This document shows, one piece after another, positions 45,952-57,219 of a stretch of DNA of 64,000 bases. This stretch comes from Hahella ganghwensis DSM 17046 (lineage in GTDB: Bacteria; Pseudomonadota; Gammaproteobacteria; Pseudomonadales; Oleiphilaceae): the NCBI RefSeq assembly GCF_000376785.1, contig NZ_AQXX01000118.1:1-64000 (forward strand), read 5' to 3'. How positions within the stretch are numbered: position 1 is the first letter of the stretch; each line of letters starts with the position of its first letter. A model generated the notes under the pieces. That model had not been told where the DNA came from. It worked only from the letters and a program-made list of their open reading frames with translations, and searched no databases. The position numbers were made by a program, and so were the translations under genes.

Positions 45952-47031
45952 ATGTCCACTTTTAAGACGTATCTGAATAGTCGAGTGAAGAGCGGCCTCG
46001 CATCAGGGCGGTTCTTGACGTCTTTTCTCACTGGCGCATCACTCATCTTCAGTGTTTCCTTAACTGCCAGTGTTTCTCTTGTGACTAGCGTTCACGCAAA
46101 GGAAATGCCGGGGGACGGAGAGACGATCACTCCAATTTTTCCCTCCATCGCTGAAGAACGGTTTCGCGGCGAGATTGCCATTGAGGGCTTGAAAGAACTG
46201 GGCTTTGAAGTGAAAGAACCCAAGGAAACCGAATATGCCACCATGATGCTTGCATTGGCCTATGGCGACGCGGACTTCAGTGTGCATCTATGGGATCACC
46301 TGCATCAGACCTTTTATGAGAAAGCAGGCGGAGACCAGGCCTTGAGAAAAGTGGGTCAGGTCATTCCTGGCGTATTGCAAGGTTATCTGATCGACAAAAA
46401 GACCGCCGAAGAATACAACATTCAAACGCTGGCTGACCTGAAAAAGCCTGAAATCGCCAAGCTGTTTGATGCTGACGACGATGGTAAAGCTGATTTAACC
46501 GGCTGTAATCCTGGCTGGGGTTGTGAACTGATGATTGATCATCATATTGAAGCATACGATCTGGGGAAAACGGTAACTCATAATCGTGGTTCCTATTTCG
46601 CACTGATGGCCGATACGATCGCACGCTATAAAGCCGGAGAGCCAATACTTTACTACACCTGGGTACCACAATGGATTTCCGGTGTTCTGGTTCCCGGAAA
46701 AGATGTTGTCTGGCTGGAAGTTCCTTTCACCAGCCTGCCTGACGGTAACAACGATGTGAATACATCCTTCAACGGGATCAATCTGGGATTTGCGGTTGAT
46801 AAGGTCATGACCGTGCTGAATCGTGAATTTGCCGAGGATCATCCATCGGCGCAGGCATTTCTGTCTCACCTGCAGATTACTGCCGATGATGAAAGCGCTC
46901 AGAATCTACGTATGCAGAATGGCGAAAGCTCAGTGAAGGATATCAAACGCCATGCTCAGGAGTGGATAGCAGAACATCGTGACACCTTCGATTCCTGGCT
47001 TGAAGCTGCGCGAAAAGCCGCTGATAAATAA
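45952..47031 (+). CDS. proX: Periplasmic betaine-binding protein ProX
   Basis: 359 aa with a long signal peptide ending near VHAKEMPG. The mature part follows E. coli ProX closely: VHLWDHLHQTFYEKAGG, GYLIDKKTAEEY, LFDADDDGKADLTGCNPGWG, HNRGSYFALMADTIARYKAG and YYTWVPQWISG. The three Trp expected to cage the trimethylammonium group are present (in VHLWD, PGWG and YYTWV). The ligand is thus a betaine-like cation, glycine or proline betaine most likely; DMSP is possible. It completes ProVWX. Confidence 0.92.
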   Translation: MSTFKTYLNSRVKSGLASGRFLTSFLTGASLIFSVSLTASVSLVTSVHAKEMPGDGETITPIFPSIAEERFRGEIAIEGLKELGFEVKEPKETEYATMMLALAYGDADFSVHLWDHLHQTFYEKAGGDQALRKVGQVIPGVLQGYLIDKKTAEEYNIQTLADLKKPEIAKLFDADDDGKADLTGCNPGWGCELMIDHHIEAYDLGKTVTHNRGSYFALMADTIARYKAGEPILYYTWVPQWISGVLVPGKDVVWLEVPFTSLPDGNNDVNTSFNGINLGFAVDKVMTVLNREFAEDHPSAQAFLSHLQITADDESAQNLRMQNGESSVKDIKRHAQEWIAEHRDTFDSWLEAARKAADK

Positions 47032-47296
47032 TCCCTTCTCTCCGCTGATTTGTGACGTTACATGGAAGTCACGTCCAAACAAGCGTTTCAACGCTACTCA
47101 TGGTGACACTCTGTCGCTTATAGGAAAAGCATTGTCTCAATTGAATAAGTCTTAACCAGCATAAGCTTTAGTGTGGTTCCCTGAAATATGAAGAGATGGT
47201 GTCACGTCGAAAGACCAGACTCCGGATCGATATTTCAATTCAAATTAGTTCTGTGAACTAGTCAAACAAAAATAAATATACACACGGAGATATTTC

Positions 47297-48403
47297 ATGC
47301 AGAAAACCATTCTGGTAGTCGCTGTAGGCGTTTTGTCGGGAACATCCCAGTTGAGCAGCGCGTTTGATATTGACGCGGGGGATGTCCAGGCAAGCATATA
47401 CGGCTACGCGCAGCTCAATGCCGTATATGACATCAATGAAGACATAGGAACGTCCACCCAGGCCGGCAGCTTTGGCTCGCTGACTGATGGTGACAATGAT
47501 GTGGAAGGGCATTTCGACGCCGATGCACTACAGTCAAGACTTGGCGTTTCGGTGACCCATAAAAACGGTGTTAAAGCTGTGGTGGAGGGAGACTTCAGAA
47601 CCAGTAATCTCAGATTGCGACATGCCTATGGAAGCTACAATAACTGGATTATAGGGAAGACCTGGTCGAACTATAACAGCTGGACCGGATGGACCCCAAC
47701 ACTGGACTTTGATTCCCTGGCTGGGAGTCCCGGTGTGCAGGATCGAACCGAGCAGGTGAGATACACCCGGGGAGCGTTTTCAGTATCGGCGGAAAAAGAC
47801 TACTTCCCCAATATCGACAACTACTCCTCATCCACCAAGACCAGTGTTCCCACCTTTACTGCCCGCTATGAATCATCTATCAGTGACAGCGTAAATGTTG
47901 TGGTTGCCGGTCTGGTGCGCAGACTGTCGTTTGATGATGGAATGACCGATGAGTCGGCACTGGGGTACGGCACCTTCGCTGGCGCTTCAGTGAAACTTGG
48001 CGAATTCAGTATTCAGGGCGCCTTTAACTACTCTGATGGAGCTAACGCTTATCTTTATCGATCAGGAAATGATTTTGGTGGTATAGATGCGTACGTGTTC
48101 AATGGCAGTCTGGAGACCGTCACTGGATATGGCGGCACGCTGGGTGTGTCCACCAGCATTGGTTCAGGCAGTCTGAATATTGCCTATGGCATGGCCACCA
48201 TGGATCTGGATGATTACGACAACGATGTCGGAGTTGCCGTCGGTACTCATGAAACCAATACCAACATGTTCATCAACTACCAATGGAAACCCATGGATAA
48301 CGTCATGATGGGTGTGGAGCTGGCACGGTTTGAGACGGACTTCTACGGTGCAGGTTCAGCTGACGCCAGCCGGGTCATGTACTCAGCCCGCTATAGCTTT
48401 TAA
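47297..48403 (+). CDS. Outer-membrane porin (DcaP-like)
   Basis: 368 aa with a signal peptide (cleavage near LSSAFD) and a C-terminal Phe (SARYSF), as needed for BAM insertion. It has alternating beta strands throughout, for example SIYGYAQLNAVYDI, LRHAYGSYNNWIIGKTW and FINYQWKPMDNVMMGVEL, and no OmpA domain. This fits trimeric DcaP-type channels that admit small carboxylates and other anions. It sits 265 bp after proX, same strand, and could supply the outer-membrane entry for the osmolyte. No ligand is established. Confidence 0.82.
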   Translation: MQKTILVVAVGVLSGTSQLSSAFDIDAGDVQASIYGYAQLNAVYDINEDIGTSTQAGSFGSLTDGDNDVEGHFDADALQSRLGVSVTHKNGVKAVVEGDFRTSNLRLRHAYGSYNNWIIGKTWSNYNSWTGWTPTLDFDSLAGSPGVQDRTEQVRYTRGAFSVSAEKDYFPNIDNYSSSTKTSVPTFTARYESSISDSVNVVVAGLVRRLSFDDGMTDESALGYGTFAGASVKLGEFSIQGAFNYSDGANAYLYRSGNDFGGIDAYVFNGSLETVTGYGGTLGVSTSIGSGSLNIAYGMATMDLDDYDNDVGVAVGTHETNTNMFINYQWKPMDNVMMGVELARFETDFYGAGSADASRVMYSARYSF

Positions 48404-48768
48404 CAGGGGCAACGGTAACTCGTAATAGCGTTCGTCTTCTTCGTAAGTGGGACAAGGAAGTCCTTTTTTAGACTTGCCCACGTTGTGAGAGAGGAGAATT
48501 TCGTGAAGAGAGTTCATTTTTCTGGTGCTGATAGCCGGGATGATCAAAAGTGGAGCTATCCTGTCCGGCGTGGCACAAAACTGAAGAGAACCAAGGGGGA
48601 CAGCCTGAGAATGACATGGCTTCCCAGGAAGTGTTCTCTGGCATCCCTGGAAGACAAAATCATTGGTATTCTCTGAGGCTGTGGTTATCCTGAAGTCGTT
48701 AAGGGTTCCGATCTGTATACCCGAAAAAAGACCGACCCGGAGAGGGTCGGTCAACGCCCTGTTTTATC
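48404..48768. other. Intergenic region between porin and katG
   Basis: About 365 bp where rightward porin and leftward katG converge. It contains the katG terminator (48725-48752). Overlapping 63- and 123-codon frames exist on opposite strands, but neither has a family or a ribosome site and they are not called. Confidence 0.5.
48725..48752 (-). terminator. Intrinsic terminator of katG
   Basis: Nine-bp perfect stem GACCGACCC (48730-48738)/GGGTCGGTC (48744-48752), 5-nt loop, followed on the minus strand by TTTTTT. It begins 16 bp past the katG stop codon. Strong rho-independent terminator. Confidence 0.92.
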
Positions 48769-51298
<2,530 letters not shown>

Positions 51299-53507
51299 TT
51301 GCAAATCCAGACTGTAAAGAAGCGAACGTTAATGGATTTACTTCTGCTGCAGGAGAGAGGCTTGACCAAAGACACCGTAAGCCACGAATCGACATCGACC
51401 GACAGTGAATCGTTACTTGGTAGCTGCCGTCTACTGTTGCAGCTGGCGGGAACCTCCTGTTCTGAAGGAAAGGAAAACACCGATGCTATTCTCGATCAGG
51501 ATTACCGATCTGATAAACAGCGGGTGAGAGCGCTGGGACTCGCTCATGGTGTAACGCTCAGACTCAGGCGCCTGGCTTGGAAAAAACTCAATCTAAATAT
51601 GCTTCCTCTCGTGTTCAAAAACCAAGAGGGAAGGTACGCATTACTGGCAAAAATGAACGAGGGGCAGGCGCTGATTCAGGAGTATGATCAGCCCGCACCG
51701 ATGGTGGTCGGCACCAAGGCATTTCAACAGGAATGGGGCGATTGGATTGTTCAGGTTCAGGGACCGGCACTGAAATTCGATATTACCTGGTTTATTCCGG
51801 AATTTATGCGTCACCGGAAATTGATCGGCGAAGTTCTGGTGTTCTCGTTGATGCTGCAATTTCTGGCGTTGATGCTGCCATTGTTTTTCCAGGTGGTCAT
51901 GGACAAGGTTTTGGTACATCAGGCTTTGTCCACACTCGACGTCCTGGTCTTTGTCCTGGTAATTGTGGGATTGTTTGAAGTCGTTCTGAGAGGCTTAAGG
52001 GACTACTTGTTTGCCCACACCGCCAATCGGATTGATATTGCCCTGGGAATCAAGCTATTCCGACATTTACTCGGACTTCCCTTGCTGTATTTCAAGCATC
52101 GCCAGGTCGGCGCCATCATTACCCGGGTGCAGGAGCTGGATAGTATTCGGGATTTTCTGACCGGCTCTATTCTCACTTTGTGCGTTGATGTGCTGTTCTC
52201 TTTTGTATTCATTGGTGTGATGTTTTGGCTGTCTCCACTGTTAACGTGGCTGGTACTGGCATCATTTCCTTTCTACTTCCTGTTGGCACGATACACCACG
52301 GCCCCGCTGCAATCCCGCATCGAAGAACAGTTTCAGACATCGGCTGTCAATACCGCCTTCCTGAATGAATCTGTCAGTGGTGCTGAAGCCGTTAAAAGTC
52401 TCGCGATCGAGCCTCGCATGCAGCGGCGCTGGGAGGCCCAGACTCGGGATATGTCGGTGGCCGTGTTCCGTTACCCAGACCCTCAACAGTCTGGTGAATC
52501 ATGGCGTCACGCTGCTGCAAAAACTGACTGGGGTGGGGGTTATCTGGGTCGGCGCCAATCTCGTCATGGCCCTTGAACTGACTATCGGCCAGCTCATTGC
52601 TTTTAATATGATGGCGTCTCATATCAGCCAGCCGGTCGCCAAATTAATTGAGCTCTGGCAACAGTTTGTCCAGGCGAGAGTTGCCGTGGACAAACTGGGG
52701 GACATGCTTAACCTGCCGGCAGAACAGGAGAATGGAGACCTGCTGCTGGACTATGAGATGACCGGAGAGCTGGAATTAAAGCAGCTGGTATTCAGCTATC
52801 AACCCGACCAGGACCCTGTGTTGAAAGGAATTGACCTTAAGATCGAGGCGGGTACGACGCTGGGAATCGTGGGGCCGTCAGGCTCAGGAAAATCGACGCT
52901 GACCAAATTACTGCAAAAGCTGTATGTTCCAGACAGTGGAGAAATACTCATCGATGGGCAGCCGCTACAGGACGTCGATCCCGGATACCTTCGTCAACAT
53001 ATTGGTGTCGTCCTGCAGGAAAACTACCTGTTTAATCGCAGTGTTCGGGACAATATTGCCATTAAAGATCCAACCGTCTCACTGGATCAGGTGATTGCAG
53101 CAGCAAAGCTCGCCGGCGCCCATGAATTTATTCTCAAGCTTTCCAGGGGATATGACACCGTGCTGGCTGAAGGGGGCGCTTCTCTCTCCGGTGGGCAAAG
53201 GCAGCGTATTGCCATAGCCAGAGCCCTGATGCAAAACCCAAGCATTCTTATTTTGGATGAAGCCACCAGTGCCCTGGACGATGAATCCCAGGCGTTGATT
53301 CAGAGCAATATGGCCAAAATAGCGCAAGGCAGAACGGTCATCACAATTGCCCACCGTCTTTCAACGGTTCGTCAGTGTGACCAGATCATTGTGCTGCAGC
53401 AGGGGAAGATTGCTGAATCCGGCAGCCATGAAGCGCTATTGTCACTGGATGGCAGTTACACACGGCTTTGGCGGTTGCAGCAGGATTTGAGTCGGGAGGT
53501 CGCCTGA
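51299..53507 (+). pseudogene. RtxB-like type I secretion ABC transporter, frameshifted
   Basis: Two frames (51299-~52470 and ~52470-53507) make one HlyB/RtxB-type exporter of about 735 aa. N-terminal C39-like domain without a protease function (about 1-130), six-helix membrane domain, and an intact ATPase: Walker A GPSGSGKSTLTK, signature ASLSGGQRQRIAIARAL, Walker B ILILDEATSALDDE. At 52466-52475 the sequence reads TTCCGTTACC; family members have F-R-V-T here, so the simplest repair is restoring a CG (CGCG to CG loss). The start is unclear: the TTG at 51299, or ATG 51332. Without repair only a truncated, non-functional exporter would be made. Stop overlaps the adaptor start (TGATG). Confidence 0.85.
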
Positions 53508-54892
53508 TGTTTCTGAAGCATGTCAAAGCCATTCTTGAATCAAGAGATCACCAGAAAACCAAAGAGACACATGTCGGACGCTCAAGCCTGGAATACGAAT
53601 TCCAACCTGGTTACCTGGAGATTGCCCATCGACCGCCAGCACCCTGGGCAAGACGAATTGCGGCACTTCTAACGCTGACTCTGTTAATCGCCCTGGCATG
53701 GTCTGTTTTCGGCCGGCTGGATATTAATGCCGGTGCCACAGGGCGTTTGATCGTTTCCAGTCATTCAAAGGAAATTCAATCCATAGAAGCCGGTGAAATC
53801 AAAACCATCCATGTTAAAGAAGGTCAGAGAGTGGAAGCTGGCGACCCCTTGATCAGCCTGAATCCCATCGGTGTGGATGCCGAAATAGCGGAACTGGAAG
53901 GTCAGCTTCGTTCACAGCGTCTCCTGCGAGCGCGAATGCAAGCTTTGCTGACAGAACAACCGATGAATCGCTTTGATCCACCGGCTGACATTCCCCCTGA
54001 GATGGCTGGCGCCGCGCTACAGCATTTAGTGATTGAGTGGGAGGAAACCCAGGCCAATCTGAGAAAGCTGGATAGTGACATGGAAATCAATCTGGCCAGT
54101 CAGCAGTCGCTGGAGACAGAAATCACCGCCATGGAGAAACTGACCAGCAATATTGAGGAACGTCTCTCTGCCTGGAAAACTCTCGCGGCGGAGAAACTCC
54201 ATCCCAAAATGCAGTTGCTGGAACAGCTGAAGGAGCAATTGGAGGGGGAGCGGGCACTGAATAGGCAAAAAGCCGAGCTGGCCGTCCTTCAGACCCGATA
54301 CCAAAACCTGCAAGACCAAAAGCATAGCTACGTGGCGGGTATCAGGCGCGAATACTACGACAAGCTTGCCGCTGCCGATGTGGAAATCGCGGCCATGGAA
54401 CAACGACTGATCAAGGTAAAGGAACGTCGGCGACTAATGACCCTACGAGCGCCGGTGAACGGCGTTGTTCAACAGCTGGCGGTGCACACGATCGGCGGAG
54501 TGGTCGAGGCGGCTCAGGGGTTAATGGTGATCGTGCCTGAAGGGGCACTATTGGAAGCGGAAGTCATGATTCTTAACAAAGACGTGGGTTTCGTACAGGC
54601 AGACCAGAATGTCGAAGTGAAGGTAGATGCCTTTCCCTACACGCGTTACGGCACGATTTCGGGGCGAGTTCAGCATATCTCCCGGGATGCGGTTCAGAAT
54701 GAACAGTTGGGTTTGGTGTTTCCGGCCCGCGTCGCATTATCCCGGAGCGATATTGACCTTGAAGACCAGCGGGTGCCATTGCAAGCGGGAATGAGCCTGG
54801 TCGCTGAAATTCATACCGGTAAACGTCGGGTGATTGATTATCTCCTCAGCCCGCTCATGCAGTACAAATCTGAAGCGCTGAGGGAAAGATAA
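53507..54892 (+). CDS. HlyD/RtxD-type membrane fusion protein
   Basis: 461 aa. A cytosolic N-terminus (~55 aa), one membrane helix (AALLTLTLLIALAWSVFGRL), a lipoyl-like half (GRLIVSSHSKEIQSIEAGEI), a long alpha-helical hairpin (about 120-300), the second lipoyl half (RAPVNGVVQQLAVHTIGGVV) and a beta-barrel end. It bridges the ABC exporter to an outer-membrane TolC, none of which lies in the window. ATG at 53507 overlaps the ABC stop, with GGAGGT 6 nt upstream. One adaptor between two ABC genes is the MARTX RtxBDE arrangement. Confidence 0.92.
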   Translation: MFLKHVKAILESRDHQKTKETHVGRSSLEYEFQPGYLEIAHRPPAPWARRIAALLTLTLLIALAWSVFGRLDINAGATGRLIVSSHSKEIQSIEAGEIKTIHVKEGQRVEAGDPLISLNPIGVDAEIAELEGQLRSQRLLRARMQALLTEQPMNRFDPPADIPPEMAGAALQHLVIEWEETQANLRKLDSDMEINLASQQSLETEITAMEKLTSNIEERLSAWKTLAAEKLHPKMQLLEQLKEQLEGERALNRQKAELAVLQTRYQNLQDQKHSYVAGIRREYYDKLAAADVEIAAMEQRLIKVKERRRLMTLRAPVNGVVQQLAVHTIGGVVEAAQGLMVIVPEGALLEAEVMILNKDVGFVQADQNVEVKVDAFPYTRYGTISGRVQHISRDAVQNEQLGLVFPARVALSRSDIDLEDQRVPLQAGMSLVAEIHTGKRRVIDYLLSPLMQYKSEALRER

Positions 54893-57081
54893 TGACTGCC
54901 GTGACCCGGCCTTGCGAAAACCTCCAGGACGCCGTCATTCCGGCGGCCAATGAAGAGGCCATCATTTCTACCGATGCAGCGTACAACGAACTGTCATTGA
55001 AGGCGTTAAGCCGGGCTGCGGCCGGGTTTCAGATTGCTGTGGAGACCGCCCAATTAATACACAAGCTGGGCAAAGTGGAAGGCAGAGTCGACAGCCTGGA
55101 TCTTTGTCGTTGCGCGCAGTGGAGTGGATTACGTGCAAGAGCTGTGCAGTCAGACATATCGCGTCTGAGTGCCTTGCCAATGCCGATTATGGTCGCGACA
55201 GAACAGGGCTGGCTGGTATTGGAGGGGGTGACGGATTCAACGGCAAAGCTCTATCACCCAGTAAGAGGTGTTGATCGGGAATATCCCCTGGAGGTGTTTC
55301 ACCAAAACTGGTCCGGCGAGGCCATTCTGTTGGCTGTGACAGATGAGCCTCCGATTAATCAGAAATTTGGTTTCGGTTGGTTTTTGCCCTCGATTCGAAA
55401 ACATATGGCCCAGTTTCGGACAGTGGTCGCTGTGTCATTGGTGATACAACTGATCGCACTGGTAACGCCAATGTTGTTTGAAAACGTTATCGACAAGGTG
55501 TTGTCCAGCCGCAGTGTTTCCAGTCTTCAGGTGTTGGGCATCGCAATGCTTGCATTAGCGATATTCGATCCTCTTTACGGTTTTATTCGTTCCTGGCTGT
55601 TTACGAATTTAGCCTCAAAGGTGAATTCAGAACTTTCCACTCGTCTGTACCAGCATCTCATTGGATTGCCGCTGGCTTATTTCCAGCAAAGACAAACCGG
55701 TGAAATTATTGCCAGATGCCGGGAGATGCAGCAGATCAGGCAGTTTCTCACCGGCTCGGCTCTCACCATGCTGATTGATCTTGCATTCATACTCTTGTTC
55801 GTGGCGGTCATGTTTTATTACGCGCCGCTGCTCACCTGGATCGTGCTGGGTTCTCTGGTGTGTTACTTCGTGTTCTGGCTGGCAGTTGGTCCGGTACTGC
55901 GTGCAAAAGTGACTCGCGAATATGAGTTGGGAGCTGACAATACCGCCTTTCTCACGGAAGCGGTCACCGGCGTTGAGACCATTAAAACCAATGCGGTGGA
56001 GTCATCATTCCTGCGTCGTTGGGAGTTTCAACTGGCGAACTTCGTGCGAGCCTCTTTTCGCGCCAAAGTGACGGGTATTTGGGCGGGGCAGGGGATTGGG
56101 CTGATCCAGAAACTTGCCTCGGCACTGGTGCTGTGGTGGGGCGTCAATCTGGTAATGAAAGGAGAATTGAGCCCTGGTGGTCTGGTCGCCTTCAATATGC
56201 TTTCAGGCCACGTGACCCAGCCTATCCTGAGACTTGCGCAGATCTGGCAGGACTTTCAACACACCTTGATCTCTCTGCGCCGCATCGGCGACATCCTTGA
56301 TGAACCGACGGAATGCGGTACGGAAGGGCTGGCATCGGTACCTTCGTTACAGGGCGGAGTGTCGTTCAGGAATGTTCGCTTCCGTTACCGGGAAGATGAT
56401 GCGGAAGTTTTGCGCAATCTAAATGTTGAGATCCAGCCAGGGGAATTCGTCGGCATTACCGGGTCCTCTGGCTCCGGCAAGTCCACATTAACCCGCCTGT
56501 TACAGCGACTGTATGCGCCGCAACATGGGCAGGTGCTGGTCGATGGAATCGATCTGGCGATCGCAGATCCCGTTGCACTGCGTCGCAATATGAGTGTGGT
56601 GCTGCAGGAGAGCTATCTGTTTTCCGGGACGGTAGCTGACAACATCCGTCAATGCCGCCCGCAAGCGTCTGATGAAGAAGTTTTCACTGCAGCTGAGCTG
56701 GCCGGCGCCACTGAATTTATCTCTCAGCTCCCCCAGGGATATGACACCCAGGTGGGAGAACGCGGCAATCGACTGTCTGGCGGGCAGCGTCAACGAATCG
56801 CCCTGGCCAGAGCTCTTATCACCCAACCCGGCATATTGCTGCTGGACGAAGCTACCAGTGCCCTGGACTACGAGTCTGAGGCCGCAGTGATGTCCAATAT
56901 GGACGCCATAACCAAAGGACGAACCGTGATCAGTATTGCTCATCGACTCAACACCATCCGCCATGCGGATCGCATCCTGGTGCTGGAGAACGGTGAGGTT
57001 GTTGAGCAGGGTTCCCACGACATGTTGCTGGATAAAGGAGGTATATACGCAAAGCTTTGGGCTTTGCAGGTCGCATCTTAA
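54892..57081 (+). CDS. RtxE-like type I secretion ABC transporter
   Basis: 729 aa, intact. N-terminal C39-like region (about 40-165) without the catalytic residues of true peptidases, membrane domain with six helices (for example TVVAVSLVIQLIALVTPMLF), and the ATPase: Walker A ITGSSGSGKSTLTRLLQRL, Q loop SVVLQESYLFSG, signature NRLSGGQRQRIALARAL, Walker B ILLLDEATSALD, H loop SIAHRLN. The segment AKVTGIWAGQGIGLIQKLAS aligns with the site where the upstream paralogue is frameshifted. Start overlaps the adaptor stop (TAATG). With the first ABC protein it would form a heterodimer, as proposed for RtxB/RtxE. Confidence 0.93.
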   Translation: MTAVTRPCENLQDAVIPAANEEAIISTDAAYNELSLKALSRAAAGFQIAVETAQLIHKLGKVEGRVDSLDLCRCAQWSGLRARAVQSDISRLSALPMPIMVATEQGWLVLEGVTDSTAKLYHPVRGVDREYPLEVFHQNWSGEAILLAVTDEPPINQKFGFGWFLPSIRKHMAQFRTVVAVSLVIQLIALVTPMLFENVIDKVLSSRSVSSLQVLGIAMLALAIFDPLYGFIRSWLFTNLASKVNSELSTRLYQHLIGLPLAYFQQRQTGEIIARCREMQQIRQFLTGSALTMLIDLAFILLFVAVMFYYAPLLTWIVLGSLVCYFVFWLAVGPVLRAKVTREYELGADNTAFLTEAVTGVETIKTNAVESSFLRRWEFQLANFVRASFRAKVTGIWAGQGIGLIQKLASALVLWWGVNLVMKGELSPGGLVAFNMLSGHVTQPILRLAQIWQDFQHTLISLRRIGDILDEPTECGTEGLASVPSLQGGVSFRNVRFRYREDDAEVLRNLNVEIQPGEFVGITGSSGSGKSTLTRLLQRLYAPQHGQVLVDGIDLAIADPVALRRNMSVVLQESYLFSGTVADNIRQCRPQASDEEVFTAAELAGATEFISQLPQGYDTQVGERGNRLSGGQRQRIALARALITQPGILLLDEATSALDYESEAAVMSNMDAITKGRTVISIAHRLNTIRHADRILVLENGEVVEQGSHDMLLDKGGIYAKLWALQVAS

Positions 57082-57137
57082 CGATGATAGCTGGCGCTTG
57101 GATCTAAATGTTTTCAAAAAATAAATACAAGATCTTT

Positions 57138-57184
57138 GGGGCTGTTGACGTTTCATATGATGCTCATGAAACGTCAACAGCCCC
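57138..57184. promoter_or_regulatory. Perfect 19-bp hairpin between exporter and toxin genes
   Basis: Arms GGGGCTGTTGACGTTTCAT (57138-57156) and ATGAAACGTCAACAGCCCC (57166-57184) pair without mismatch around a 9-nt loop. It lies 57 bp past the ABC stop and 36 bp before the toxin ATG; no T-run follows, so it is better seen as an attenuator or RNA-processing element than a full terminator. Confidence 0.8.
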
Positions 57185-57219
57185 CGGAAATACCATTTTA
57201 GTTATTCGGGAGTTACAAA

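Noticed and set aside
48383..48754. 123-codon minus-strand ORF after the porin
   Set aside because: Spans the porin end and the katG terminator, with no family or ribosome site.
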